64,000 nucleotides of DNA from Acidobacteriota bacterium (GTDB lineage Bacteria; Acidobacteriota; Terriglobia; Terriglobales; Acidobacteriaceae). Below, piece by piece: positions 18,238 through 27,761 of this stretch. The translations under genes were made by a program, and so were the position numbers. The DNA is taken from contig JAJYBU010000014.1 of NCBI GenBank assembly GCA_021778845.1, positions 34,801 to 98,800 of the forward strand, in the 5' to 3' direction. Position 1 is the first letter of the stretch. Each line of letters starts with the position of its first letter. A model generated the notes under the pieces. The model ran no database searches. It was not told the origin of the DNA and saw only the letters and a list, made by a program, of their open reading frames with translations.

Positions 18238-21200
18238 ACCCTTCGCGCGTATTCATCGAGCGCCCGGTAGCAACGACGCTGCTCACAATCGCGGTTGCGA
18301 TTGCGGGCATCATCGCGTTCGGAGTGCTGCCAGTGTCTCCGCTGCCGCAGGTGGACTTTCCGACGATCAGCGTGGGAGCTGCATTGCCCGGGGCGAGCCC
18401 GGACATCATGGCGTCGTCCGTAGCAACGCCGCTGGAACGCCAGTTCGCGCATATTGCGGGCATCACGGAGATGACGTCGGCGAGTTCGCTGGGCTCGACC
18501 AGCGTCACGCTGCAGTTCGATCTGAATCGCGACATCAACGGAGCAGCGCGCGATGTGGAGGCGGGAATCAATGCGGCGCGCACGTACCTTCCACCGAACC
18601 TGCCGCAGAACCCGACGTATCGGCTGGTGAACCCGGCGGATTCGCCGATCATGGTGATCGGCTTGCAGTCGGACATCTACGATATTCCTACGCTGTACGA
18701 TGAAGCGTCGACGGTGATCCAGCAGCGCATCTCGCAGATCTCCGGCGTGGGTGAGGTGCATGCCGTGGGAGCGTCGCTGCCGGCGGTGCGCGTCGAATTG
18801 AATCCGATGCAACTGAACAGCTACGGGATCAACCTGACGGCGGTGCAGGCGGTGATCTCAGGGCAGAACGCGGATATCGCGAAGGGGCAACTCTCGAGCG
18901 GCTCCACGACCGCGGATATCCTGACGAACGATCAGATATCGAAAGCAGCAGCGTACAAGCCGCTGATTGTGGGCTACCACAATGGCGGCGCGGTCCGACT
19001 GGAAGATGTGGCCGACGTGATCGACTCGCAGCAGTCTGTGCGACAAGCCGGATATCTCAACGGCAGACATGCGGTGCTGCTTATCGTGTTCCGGCAGCCC
19101 GGCGCCAATATCATCACGACCGTAGACGCCATCAAGGCAGCACTGCCATCCCTACAAGCATCGATCCCCAAGGGCCAACACCTTTTCACGATCCTGGATA
19201 AGACGCTGACGATTCGCGCGTCTGTGCTCAACATCGAGGCAACGCTGATTATCTCGGTGGTGCTTGTCATCCTGGTAGTGTTCCTGTTCCTGCGCAGTAT
19301 TCCTGCAACGCTGGTGCCGGCGGTCGCGGTTCCGGTGTCGTTGATCGGGACCTGCACGGTGATGTACCTTTGCGGATTTTCGCTGGACAATTTATCGCTG
19401 ATGGCGCTGGCAATTGCGAGCGGGTTCGTAGTGGACGACGCGATTGTGGTGATGGAAAACATCTCGCGCCATGTGGAGGCTGGGATGACGCCGATGCAGG
19501 CGTCGCTGCGAGGCGCACAGGAGATCGGGTTCACGGTGTTTTCAATCAGCATCTCGCTGATTGCAGTTTTCATTCCGCTACTGCTGATGGGTGGCATCAT
19601 CGGGCGGCTGTTCCGCGAGTTCGCGATCACGCTCTCAACAGCCATCGTAATGTCGATGGTGATCTCGCTGACCACCACACCGATGATGTGTTCGCGGGTG
19701 ATGCGGTCGGAAGAGAACGTGAGGCACGGACGGATGTACAAGTGGAGCGAAAGGGGCTTCGCGTCCATGCTGAATGGCTATCGCCGGACGTTGGCGTGGG
19801 TGCTGAACCACCCCGCGCCGATGCTGCTGATCTTCCTGGCGACCCTGGTGCTCAATGTGTACCTGATCCGAACGGCAGCCACGGGCTTTTTCCCACAACA
19901 AGACACCGGGCTGCTGATGGGAGGCATGCAGGGACCGCAGGATGCATCGTTCTACGCGATGAACAAGGCAGTTCATGCGGCTAACCTGATCATCGCGCAC
20001 GATCCAGGAGTGATGAACTCGATGGCGTTTACGGGTGGCAGCGGATCGACTAACGCGGGATTTACGTTCATTGCGCTGAAGCCACTGAGTGAGCGGAAGG
20101 AGAGCGCGGAACAGATTATCAATCGCCTGCGACCGCAACTGGCGAAGGTGCCGGGGGCTGCGACGTACCTGCAGGCGGTGCAGGATATTCGTATCGGCGG
20201 AAGAAGTTCGAGTGCGATGTATCAGTACACACTGCAGGCGGAGACGACAGGCGAACTACAGAAGTATGGGCCGGAACTGCTGGCCGCGCTACGCAAGGAG
20301 CCGGGGTTCCAGGATGCGAACACGGACCAGCAGAATGACGGCCTGCAGGCGCTGCTGACCTACGATCGGCCAACCGCAGCGCGGCTGGGCGTTACGCCGC
20401 AGATGATTGACAGTACGCTCTATGACGCGTTCGGCCAGGCGGAAGTGTCGGTGATCGATACGGAGTTGAACCAGTATTACGTGGTGATGGAGGTCGCGCC
20501 GAAGTACTGGCAGTCGCCAGAGGGACTCAAGGACACGTACCTGATTCCGAAGAGCGGCGGCGGTGCGATTCCGCTGGACTCGGTGATGAGCTATGCTCCT
20601 TCGACGAGTCCGCTGGCGGTGAATCACACGGGGCTGTTTCCGTCGGTGACGGTGAGCTTCAACCTTGCGCCGGGCGTCTCGCTGGGACAGGCGACGAAGC
20701 AGATTAACGCGATTCAACGAAAGATGGGCGTTCCGGAGTCGGTGCATGGAGAGTACGCCGGCACGCTGCAAGCCTATAAAGATTCGCTGGGGAGCGAGCC
20801 CTACCTGGTGCTGACGGCGGTGCTGGCGGTGTATATCGTACTGGGGATTTTGTACGAAAGTCTGGTGCATCCGATTACGATTCTCTCAACGCTGCCGCCG
20901 GCGAGCCTGGGAGCGATGCTCGCGCTGAGAATTACAAGAACGGACCTGGATGTGATGTCGATCATCGGGATCATTCTGCTGATTGGGATCGTGAAGAAGA
21001 ATGCGATTATGATGGTTGACTTCGCGCTGAACGCCGAGCGCAACGAAGGCAAGAATACGCGGGACTCGATCTTTGAGGCGTCGATGCTGCGCTTCCGGCC
21101 GATTATGATGACCACGATGGCTGCGCTGTTTGGTGCGGTGCCGCTGGCGCTGGGAACCGGCATGGGATCGGAACTGCGGCGGCCGCTGGGCATTTCGATC

Positions 21201-21341
21201 ATCGGCGGGCTGCTGGTGAGCCAGGTGCTTACGCTGTATACGACACCGGTGATTTACCTGTTCATGGACAATCTGCGTTTGAAGATTAAGGGAGACAAGC
21301 GGGCACGGCTTTTCACAGCGTCCCCGGCGACAGCGCAATGA
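18234..21341 (+). CDS. RND efflux pump subunit (MdtC-like)
   Basis: 1035 residues from ATG 18234, which overlaps the preceding stop; the upstream in-frame extension on the track belongs to the previous gene. It shows TM1 MNPSRVFIERPVATTLLTIA, the TM4 relay GFVVDDAIVVMENISRHVEAG and the TM10 Lys in GIVKKNAIMMVDFALNAERN. The periplasmic loops have normal length, unlike its partner. Two adjacent non-identical pump genes behind one adaptor match the MdtBC type, in which a heteromeric trimer works with MdtA. The substrate is unknown. The stop overlaps the outer-membrane factor start (ATGA). Confidence 0.94.
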   Translation: MNPSRVFIERPVATTLLTIAVAIAGIIAFGVLPVSPLPQVDFPTISVGAALPGASPDIMASSVATPLERQFAHIAGITEMTSASSLGSTSVTLQFDLNRDINGAARDVEAGINAARTYLPPNLPQNPTYRLVNPADSPIMVIGLQSDIYDIPTLYDEASTVIQQRISQISGVGEVHAVGASLPAVRVELNPMQLNSYGINLTAVQAVISGQNADIAKGQLSSGSTTADILTNDQISKAAAYKPLIVGYHNGGAVRLEDVADVIDSQQSVRQAGYLNGRHAVLLIVFRQPGANIITTVDAIKAALPSLQASIPKGQHLFTILDKTLTIRASVLNIEATLIISVVLVILVVFLFLRSIPATLVPAVAVPVSLIGTCTVMYLCGFSLDNLSLMALAIASGFVVDDAIVVMENISRHVEAGMTPMQASLRGAQEIGFTVFSISISLIAVFIPLLLMGGIIGRLFREFAITLSTAIVMSMVISLTTTPMMCSRVMRSEENVRHGRMYKWSERGFASMLNGYRRTLAWVLNHPAPMLLIFLATLVLNVYLIRTAATGFFPQQDTGLLMGGMQGPQDASFYAMNKAVHAANLIIAHDPGVMNSMAFTGGSGSTNAGFTFIALKPLSERKESAEQIINRLRPQLAKVPGAATYLQAVQDIRIGGRSSSAMYQYTLQAETTGELQKYGPELLAALRKEPGFQDANTDQQNDGLQALLTYDRPTAARLGVTPQMIDSTLYDAFGQAEVSVIDTELNQYYVVMEVAPKYWQSPEGLKDTYLIPKSGGGAIPLDSVMSYAPSTSPLAVNHTGLFPSVTVSFNLAPGVSLGQATKQINAIQRKMGVPESVHGEYAGTLQAYKDSLGSEPYLVLTAVLAVYIVLGILYESLVHPITILSTLPPASLGAMLALRITRTDLDVMSIIGIILLIGIVKKNAIMMVDFALNAERNEGKNTRDSIFEASMLRFRPIMMTTMAALFGAVPLALGTGMGSELRRPLGISIIGGLLVSQVLTLYTTPVIYLFMDNLRLKIKGDKRARLFTASPATAQ

Positions 21342-22936
21342 AGGCAGGGCCTATGAGAGTGAGAAGGATGACGTCCGACAAATCGATGGCATGTACGAAG
21401 AGCGTTGCAGGCGCGCGGAAGTTTGTGGCCGCGAAGAGCATGGCCTGCGCGGCTTCGATGGCTGCGATGCTGCTGGGTGGTTGCCGCGTTGGGCCGAAGT
21501 ATGTGAAGCCCGCTGCGCCGGCGCCGCCAGAGTTCAAGGAGTCGTCGCCAGCGGCTTATAGCAATGCTCCTTCCGGAACGTGGCAGCCAGCGCAGCCTCA
21601 GGACGCAACGCTCAAGGGCAAGTGGTGGGAGGTCTTCAACGAGCCCGAACTGAATGCGCTTGAAGATCAATTGGATATCAACAACCAGAACATCGCGCTG
21701 TACTTTCAAAACTTCATGGCCGCGCGGGAGGTGGTGAGCGAGGCGAAGTCGCAGTTCTATCCGACGGTGGCCGGAGGTCCAAACTACTCACGATCAAAGA
21801 CGCCGGCTGCGGAGCGTGGATCGGTTGCCGCATCCACTACCGGAGTGACCTCGAACAACTATGCGTTTCCGCTGGACGCCTCGTGGGCACCGGATCTGTG
21901 GGGCAAGGTCCGGAACGAGATGCATGAGGCGCAGTATGCGGCGCAGGTGAGTGCGGCGGATCTCGAGAATATACGGCTTAGCGAACAGGCCGCTCTTGCA
22001 GAATATTATTTTCTGCTGCGTGGCCAGGATGCGCTGCAGGATGTTTTCACCCAGACGGTCGCCGCAGATCAGAAGTCTCTGGACCTGACCAAGGCGCTGT
22101 ATGAAACCGGCATGGCCAACGATGAGGCCGTCGCGCAGGCAGAGGTCACACTGGAAGATGCGCAGGAGATCGCAACGGGGATCGCAACCAACCGCGCAAT
22201 CTATGAGCATGCGATGGCGACGCTGATTGGCAAGCCGGCATCAAGTTTTTCCATGCCAGTACAGGCCCTGACAACGCCAATGCCTGCGATTCCGGTGGGT
22301 GTGCCGTCACAGTTGCTGCAGCGCAGGCCAGATATTGCGGCCGCCGAGCGGACGATGGCGCAGGCCAATGCGCTGATCGGCGTGGAGACAGCGGCGTACT
22401 ATCCAAACCTGGCTCTGACTGGGACGGGAGGGGTGGAGTCCGCTACGCTTGGTTCGCTGTTCTCGGTGCCCGCAATGTTCTGGTCGATAGGCTCTTCGGC
22501 ATCCGAGGTCATCTTCGACGCGGGTCTGCGCAAGGCCACAGTCGCGGAGTATACAGCGACTTACAACGCGGATGTTGCGAACTACCGGGAGACCGTGCTG
22601 ACGGCGTTCCAACAGGTGGAGGACTACGTTGCGACGCTGCGCGTAACGTCGCAACAAATTCAGCAAGAGGATGCTGCGGTGAAGTCGGCGCAGCGCTACC
22701 TGGATATTGCTACGTCACGCTATGAGACGGGGCTTGACCCGTATTTGAATGTCGTTTCGGCACAGACGACACTGCTGAACGATCAGCAGACACAGGTGAC
22801 ACTGCGGATGAGCGAGATGACGGCCGCGGTGCAACTGGTGCAGGCGCTCGGCGGTGGATGGGACGTAACGCAGCTTCCGGCGGCGTCGAAGGTGACCTCG
22901 AATGCGGCGGCGAAACAGGTCGCAGCGACACCATAG
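21338..22936 (+). CDS. RND efflux outer-membrane lipoprotein channel (NodT/OprM family)
   Basis: A 532-residue TolC-like channel completing the tripartite pump. The lipobox is MLLGGC followed by the family start RVGPKYVKPAAPAPPEFKE. The helical barrel repeats include WWEVFNEPELNALEDQLDINN and QRRPDIAAAERTMAQANALIGV, and the sequence ends with family motifs SRYETGLDPYLNVVSAQTTLL and VQLVQALGGGWD. The N-terminal ~40 residues before the lipobox are long for a signal peptide, so an internal start (a later ATG) is possible. It is the last gene of the operon, followed by a strong bidirectional hairpin at 23016-23051. Confidence 0.92.
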   Translation: MKAGPMRVRRMTSDKSMACTKSVAGARKFVAAKSMACAASMAAMLLGGCRVGPKYVKPAAPAPPEFKESSPAAYSNAPSGTWQPAQPQDATLKGKWWEVFNEPELNALEDQLDINNQNIALYFQNFMAAREVVSEAKSQFYPTVAGGPNYSRSKTPAAERGSVAASTTGVTSNNYAFPLDASWAPDLWGKVRNEMHEAQYAAQVSAADLENIRLSEQAALAEYYFLLRGQDALQDVFTQTVAADQKSLDLTKALYETGMANDEAVAQAEVTLEDAQEIATGIATNRAIYEHAMATLIGKPASSFSMPVQALTTPMPAIPVGVPSQLLQRRPDIAAAERTMAQANALIGVETAAYYPNLALTGTGGVESATLGSLFSVPAMFWSIGSSASEVIFDAGLRKATVAEYTATYNADVANYRETVLTAFQQVEDYVATLRVTSQQIQQEDAAVKSAQRYLDIATSRYETGLDPYLNVVSAQTTLLNDQQTQVTLRMSEMTAAVQLVQALGGGWDVTQLPAASKVTSNAAAKQVAATP

Positions 22937-23015
22937 ACACCGAGGCTGGCAGTCCGCCGCAGGGGGATACACCAGGCGCGAGATCGGTGGCGGCTATGCA
23001 GACTATGACAGACAA

Positions 23016-23051
23016 CAACGCGGCATCCTGTTGAAACAGGATGCCGCGTTG
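23016..23051. terminator. Bidirectional terminator between RND operon and cytochrome island
   Basis: CAACGCGGCATCCTG-TTGAAA-CAGGATGCCGCGTTG is a perfect 15-bp inverted repeat with a 6-nt loop placed between two convergent transcription units, 80 bp after one stop and 10 bp after the other. There is no long U-tract on either side. Confidence 0.8.
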
Positions 23052-23061
23052 AAGGGTTGAC

Positions 23062-24498
23062 CTACTGGAATCCCATCTCGCTCAAGAGCTTGGGATTGGA
23101 TTCATCCACGGCGAGCAGGTTGTGGCATGCAGCGCAGTCGTTGGTGATGGTCTTTCCATCCTTGGAGGTGTGGTTGCCATCATGACAACGGAAGCAACCG
23201 GGGAAGTTGTTGTGGCCGATGTTGTTCGGATACGTACCCCAGGTCACCTTCATAGCGGGGAAGACATTCTGTTTATAGATGGTGATGAGAGTCTGCGCAG
23301 CCTTCTCCACCTGTTCGTGCTGAGTGTTCCAGACGGTGGGATATTGCGTGCGATAGAAGTCTTCCAGACCCGCCTGGATTTTGGTGGCGGCCTCGCTCTG
23401 CGACGAGTACTTGGCCTGGATCAACTGCAGACCCTGCTTGTGGACGAAGGGAAGATCGGCGCTGGGCGTGCCGATCGCCATGGATTCGTTCACTGCGTCT
23501 GCGGCGGTTTGATAGGCGTGGGCGGCCTGGTTATGGCAGTCCATACAATCCATGACACGGCGTACGCCCTTAACTGGACCCTTCCAGTCAGAGCTGAGGT
23601 ACTCGGTCTGCGAACCATTCGGTCCAGGCTCGTAGACCGCAATAATGGTCTGGTCCTCGTCATCCGTTGCCACATACTCAAAGTGATTGAGATGGTGGCC
23701 GTGGATGCCGCTGAGGCGCGAGAGCGAATCGACGCCGCCCAGATGGAGGACCAGGATGGTCTTGGTCATGGTGTTCTTATCGTCGTCGGCGAAGGAGGTC
23801 TTGACCAGGAGACGGTCTCCGACGAACCGCCTGGGTGCGTGACACGCTTCGCAGGTGGCGCGCGCGGGCCGAAGTTCGGAAAGCGGCGCGAGAATGGGGC
23901 GCGGGTAGGTATCGAACGTGACACCGACGAGCTGCTTCATGCCTGCCATCTTGGCCTGGAAATAGTTCCCGGCGCCACTGCCTACGTGGCACTCGACACA
24001 GTCCACATGCGAATGCGGCGAGTGCTGGTAAGCGACCCACTGCGGCTGCATGGGGACATGGCACGCTGCACCGCAGAAGCCGGGCGTATCCATATAGGCC
24101 ACGCCGCGGTAACTGGCGATTCCGACGATAACGAAATTAATGAAGGTGGCGACGACAACAAAGTTGAGCGCATGACGGAACATGGGCTCGTTGAAGTCGA
24201 TGTCGGGATAGATGGACGGCAGTTGGCCGACAGCGAGCAACTTTTTTCGCTGGATGGCGATGCCGATCGGGATCATGATAAGACCCGCGATGAAAAACCC
24301 CGGCAGAATCAGAAAGGTGATGATGCCAAGGTACGGGTTGGCTGAACCTCCGTGGCCGAGGACATCGACCATCCAGAAGCCAACTATGACAAAGGCAGCT
24401 GCGGTCGTGATCGCGCCGCCGATAAGACTGAGGCTATTCTTTCCTAAAAAGAAGAATGGTTGCAGCCAACGTTTGGTGAAGTTATCGAATACAGACAC
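23062..24498 (-). CDS. NapC/NirT-like membrane-anchored multiheme cytochrome c (six heme motifs)
   Basis: 478 residues. Three membrane helices (about 22-47, 57-82, 108-132) precede a large periplasmic domain. Heme motifs are FCGAACHVPM (142-147, a C-x3-C-H variant usual as first site in this family), CVECH 167, CEACH 216, CMDCH 318, CFRCH 435 and CAACH 455. The N-terminal part resembles NapC/NirT/NrfH quinol dehydrogenases, which take electrons from quinol and pass them to periplasmic carriers. It is much longer than CymA-type proteins. It is the last gene of the minus-strand cytochrome island; a small dyad (ATCGTA-CT-TACGAT at 24565) lies upstream. Role as quinol oxidase is inferred. Confidence 0.88.
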   Translation of the reverse strand: MSVFDNFTKRWLQPFFFLGKNSLSLIGGAITTAAAFVIVGFWMVDVLGHGGSANPYLGIITFLILPGFFIAGLIMIPIGIAIQRKKLLAVGQLPSIYPDIDFNEPMFRHALNFVVVATFINFVIVGIASYRGVAYMDTPGFCGAACHVPMQPQWVAYQHSPHSHVDCVECHVGSGAGNYFQAKMAGMKQLVGVTFDTYPRPILAPLSELRPARATCEACHAPRRFVGDRLLVKTSFADDDKNTMTKTILVLHLGGVDSLSRLSGIHGHHLNHFEYVATDDEDQTIIAVYEPGPNGSQTEYLSSDWKGPVKGVRRVMDCMDCHNQAAHAYQTAADAVNESMAIGTPSADLPFVHKQGLQLIQAKYSSQSEAATKIQAGLEDFYRTQYPTVWNTQHEQVEKAAQTLITIYKQNVFPAMKVTWGTYPNNIGHNNFPGCFRCHDGNHTSKDGKTITNDCAACHNLLAVDESNPKLLSEMGFQ

Positions 24499-24603
24499 TA
24501 ATGAAGCCTCGTTGAGGGATTTTCGTTCCTGTTTCCATCTGTTTGCGACGCGCGGCTGCTAACCATCGTACTTACGATCTAAGCATAAATCGCACGCCGC
24601 TGT

Positions 24604-25506
24604 TTATTCTCGGAAGTAAGCACTGACCGTCAATACGAGCAGGGCGAGCCCGATGAAGACGGCCGTGAATCCTACCAATCTGCTGAAGTTCACAAGCCAT
24701 GTGGGGGGCCTCGTCGTAAGTTTTTCTTCGAGCCTGCCTTCACGGACAAGCTTTTGATACTCGTGTCCGTGCCGTTCCTTGAACTCATCCTCGGTCATGG
24801 CGCCGGTGAAGATCGTTGTATCCATGGGGAAGTTATCCGGGCGCAGGTGCGAGTTGACGAAGTGAATCGAAAAGATGAAGGTAATGGCGAGCAGAGCCTC
24901 TTCGCCATGGACGATCTGAACGGCGTTCAATGCCCAGCCTGGCAGAAACCTTCCGAAGAACGGTCCAAACCACATGACGTAGCCTGAGAACCCGATGATG
25001 ATCATCCCCCAGAAGACGGCCCAGTAGTCGAACTTCTCCCAGTAGGCATAACGTCCGATCTCCGGCTTCGGACCCAGACCGAAGAACCAGCGGAAGTTTC
25101 CAATGATGTCCTTCAGGTCCTGCAGATTGGGCACCATCGAACTCGGTCCCCACAGTAGGCCCTTTTCCTTGCGGAACAGGATGCGAACGGCAATATCCTT
25201 CACGTGGTATAGAAACTCGAAGGTGAGCGTTACGGCGCAAAGTTTATGAACGAAAAGGATGGCGCCGAAGCCGCCAATCGCGAAGGCGAAGTGCTGCGCC
25301 CAGGCATTTGTACTGAAGCGTATGGTAAGCCCCGTCGCCGCCAGGCCCAGAAACGTGGTGAACATGATGGCGTGCATGTAGCGCTGCATCAGCGTGAAGC
25401 GCATGAAATAGCGCTCGCCAGTGGGGCCAAGGGTACTATCTTGTCCTGCCACTGCGTGGTGAGACAACGAGCTTACCCCTGCGGTTTTCGTCTGGTCAGC
25501 CATCAT
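24604..25506 (-). CDS. Membrane cytochrome b subunit (b/b6, FdnI-like)
   Basis: A 300-residue integral membrane protein with about five hydrophobic helices and histidines placed as in diheme cytochrome b subunits of formate dehydrogenase/thiosulfate reductase type (LMQRYMHAIMFTTFLGLAATG; FVHKLCAVTLTFEFLYHV; VQIVHGEEALLAITF and SIHFVNSHLRP). Its start overlaps by 4 nt the stop of the preceding 11-heme cytochrome gene, so the two products are very likely a complex: a membrane b-type quinone module coupled to a periplasmic multiheme c, comparable in plan to the Geobacter Cbc quinone oxidoreductases. Confidence 0.87.
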   Translation of the reverse strand: MMADQTKTAGVSSLSHHAVAGQDSTLGPTGERYFMRFTLMQRYMHAIMFTTFLGLAATGLTIRFSTNAWAQHFAFAIGGFGAILFVHKLCAVTLTFEFLYHVKDIAVRILFRKEKGLLWGPSSMVPNLQDLKDIIGNFRWFFGLGPKPEIGRYAYWEKFDYWAVFWGMIIIGFSGYVMWFGPFFGRFLPGWALNAVQIVHGEEALLAITFIFSIHFVNSHLRPDNFPMDTTIFTGAMTEDEFKERHGHEYQKLVREGRLEEKLTTRPPTWLVNFSRLVGFTAVFIGLALLVLTVSAYFRE

Positions 25507-26678
25507 TTCTCTCCTTGTGCGGATGCACTGTTGGTCTTCTCAACCAGGGAGCGAATCAGCCACAGTAAGGTGTGGAGCAGGAAGAACGTCATCACGCCGC
25601 TAATCAGCAGCACCATGAAGAGCCGGATGTAATAGAGCACGGGCGACTGGCGGCGGTTGTGCGGATTCGCATGAGGCTCATACTTCACGAAACCGGCGTT
25701 GGCGTTCTGATGGCAACGGCCGCACGTGTGGACGAGGTTGGCGGGATTGACCGGAGAGCGAGGATCGGAGGCAGGCAGAATCTCGTGCTCACCGTGGCAG
25801 TCCGAACAACGTGCCACCTCGACGTAGCTGCCGAGGTCACTGACCTGAGAGTGGAACGTGTCGCGGTAGGTGGATAGCTGGGCCTGGTGGCAGGTGCCGC
25901 ACATCGGCGTCGACAGAGCCATCGACGGCTGGGTGATCTCATGCGCGGTGTGGCAGTCGGTGCAGGCCGGAGCCTTCAGATTTCCGCCGGCAAGAGCCTG
26001 GCCGTGGACACCCTCCATATATTGCGTGAGGATTCCTGCGTGACATTTTCCGCAGGTGTCTGGAATGTTTGTTTTGGAGGTGGAGCTTTGCGGGTTGGTG
26101 TGGCTCAGGATGTGATGCGACCCGTGGCAGCTCTCACAATTAGCGGCTACCAGCAAGCCTTCCTGGCTCACGGCGTACCCGTGGATGGAATCCATGTAGG
26201 GAAGGTAAACATTGGCCAGATGATTCCGCTTTGCAATCGCTCCATCGCCATGACACTTACCGCAGGTGGCGGGAATATTCAGAGGATAGACTGCGGACTT
26301 CGGGTTGTCCTTGGGCAGAATTGCATGCGCGCTTCCATGACAACTGGTGCAAGGATGGTCGGACGCGTTTTCGTGCACGCTGCCTAGCAGCGCTGCTGCT
26401 TCATCCGCGTGGCAGGAGGCGCACTTTACCGCACGCGGGCGGTCTGAGTGAGGGTACGCCGTGATGGATGTGTGGCATGCACTACATTCCAAGCCGCCAT
26501 GCACGCTGGAGTGAAATACTGGGGCATCCACGCCTATATTTTGACCGGATGCATCCTGCATGGTGACGTCGCCGTGACAGGAGAGACAGTCGGTCTGCGC
26601 ATGCAAGGTGAGGGGAGCCGAGAAGAGAAGCATCGCGACGCATACAGCGATGAGCCTTCCCCACCGAAAGGCCGCCAT
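25503..26678 (-). CDS. Periplasmic 11-heme c-type cytochrome with C-terminal membrane anchor
   Basis: About 391 residues from the ATG at 26678 (MAAFRWGRLIAVCVAMLLFSAPLTLHAQ, a clear signal peptide); the track start lies 93 codons upstream in non-coding-like sequence. Eleven CXXCH motifs follow: CLSCH, CSACH, CASCH, CTSCH, CGKCH, CESCH, CGKCH, CTDCH, CGTCH, CSDCH, CGRCH. A C-terminal helix (IRLFMVLLISGVMTFFLLHTLLWLI) anchors it to the inner membrane with a short cytoplasmic tail. It overlaps the cytochrome b gene by 4 nt. Probable role: electron relay between the cytochrome b quinone module and soluble or outer-membrane cytochromes. Confidence 0.88.
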   Translation of the reverse strand: MAAFRWGRLIAVCVAMLLFSAPLTLHAQTDCLSCHGDVTMQDASGQNIGVDAPVFHSSVHGGLECSACHTSITAYPHSDRPRAVKCASCHADEAAALLGSVHENASDHPCTSCHGSAHAILPKDNPKSAVYPLNIPATCGKCHGDGAIAKRNHLANVYLPYMDSIHGYAVSQEGLLVAANCESCHGSHHILSHTNPQSSTSKTNIPDTCGKCHAGILTQYMEGVHGQALAGGNLKAPACTDCHTAHEITQPSMALSTPMCGTCHQAQLSTYRDTFHSQVSDLGSYVEVARCSDCHGEHEILPASDPRSPVNPANLVHTCGRCHQNANAGFVKYEPHANPHNRRQSPVLYYIRLFMVLLISGVMTFFLLHTLLWLIRSLVEKTNSASAQGEK

Positions 26679-26977
26679 CGCAACTGCCGGTTTTCCGTGG
26701 CCCTGCTCGTCGCAGCGCAATAGAAAACCGGCAGTCTGAATGGGAAGATTTCTGAGACGGACTGTAATAGATCGCGAGCCTGAACAGGCTGGCAAGTAAA
26801 GAGTTGGGTCTGGTCCAATCAGGTAATTCGCGGTGTGAATAATGGACGGGATAGTGAAAGCTGTTTTTTTTTCTGGCTCTAACGATCTCGCTGGCTTCAA
26901 CCTGCTGGAGAGAAGGGATTTTGCCCACTCTCTCCTTTGCTCACCGAACGGATACATGACCTGCCTCTTTCACATCG
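26679..26977. promoter_or_regulatory. Upstream region of the 11-heme/cytochrome b/NapC genes
   Basis: 299 bp without a convincing gene. It contains a perfect dyad AGCCTG-AA-CAGGCT at 26777-26790, about 100 bp upstream of the 11-heme start, and a T-run near 26867. It could hold a separate promoter for the downstream three-gene unit. No TGTGA-N6-TCACA site is present here. Confidence 0.4.
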
Positions 26978-27295
26978 TCACTTCTGCAACGTGCGGATGT
27001 ACGCTACGACATCCTTGATCTCGCCCGCGCTAAGCTTGCCCGCGTAGGCAGGCATTTTGCCTTTACCATTGGTGACCGAAGCAATCAGCGTTGCGTTCGA
27101 TGCGCTGATCAACTCAGGGGATTTGAACGGCATCGCCTTCAAGGATTTGCCGGCCATCGTGGGCTGTCCATCGGCACCGTGGCACATCAGACACTTCGTC
27201 TTGTAGGTAACCGCGCCATCACCCTGCGCAAGTGCTGGTGAAGCGAAAGATACGGCGAGAAGTGAAGCGGCGGCTGCGGTAAGAATGAGTTTCAT
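26978..27295 (-). CDS. Small monoheme cytochrome c (third of three in tandem)
   Basis: 105 residues from ATG 27295, preceded by AGGAGC; the longer track start is not needed. A signal peptide (MKLILTAAAASLLAVSFASPALAQ) is followed by one heme site CLMCH and the class I cytochrome fold with the distal Met in MPAYAGKLSAGEIKDVVAYIRTL. Periplasmic single-electron carrier. The two genes upstream on the same strand encode closely similar proteins. Confidence 0.9.
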   Translation of the reverse strand: MKLILTAAAASLLAVSFASPALAQGDGAVTYKTKCLMCHGADGQPTMAGKSLKAMPFKSPELISASNATLIASVTNGKGKMPAYAGKLSAGEIKDVVAYIRTLQK

Positions 27296-27393
27296 GGTTG
27301 CTCCTGTCTTGTGATGATCTCGAACTACTCGCAGGATGCGGGCTGCTGCATCCAACTTTCGTTCCATAGTACCGGATACAACCAGATGGAAAG

Positions 27394-27436
27394 TGTCGCG
27401 CAGCGCCATATTCAGTGAAGATCACGCTGCGCGACA
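27394..27436 (-). terminator. Hairpin between the second and third monoheme cytochrome genes
   Basis: TGTCGCGCAGCG and CGCTGCGCGACA form a perfect 12-bp stem with a 19-nt loop, 5 bp after the stop of the second cytochrome gene. Followed on the minus strand by only a short T-run, so it may act as a partial terminator or an mRNA stability element within the operon. Confidence 0.5.
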
Positions 27437-27440
27437 TCTA

Positions 27441-27749
27441 CTACTTTTTAAGGGTCTTGATGTATGTGACCACAGAGGTGATGTCGGCATCGGTCAGCTT
27501 GCCAGCATACGCCGGCATCTTAACGGGGCCTGTGCTGATGCCATTCTTGGTGTCCGCAATCAATGTCGCGGCGGATGCATCGGCGCTGAATGCAGGTACT
27601 TTCATCGCCTTGTTTCCGCTGCCGTCTGCCAGGTGACACATCTGGCACTTGCCCTTATAGATGGCGGCTCCCGGTGACTGGGCAAGCACCGGGGTAGCCA
27701 TGGAGACCGCGAGAAGTGAAGCTGCAACAGTTACTAAGCTGAATTTCAC
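27441..27749 (-). CDS. Small monoheme cytochrome c (second of three)
   Basis: 102 residues. Signal peptide MKFSLVTVAASLLAVSMATPVLAQ, heme motif CQMCH, distal Met in VKMPAYAGKLTDADITSVVTYIKTL. AGGAG precedes the ATG and the gene starts 12 bp after the stop of the first copy. Periplasmic electron carrier. It differs from its neighbours by a shorter loop after the heme site and a KNGISTGPVK segment before the distal Met. Confidence 0.9.
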   Translation of the reverse strand: MKFSLVTVAASLLAVSMATPVLAQSPGAAIYKGKCQMCHLADGSGNKAMKVPAFSADASAATLIADTKNGISTGPVKMPAYAGKLTDADITSVVTYIKTLKK

Positions 27750-27761
27750 TTTATGCTCCTG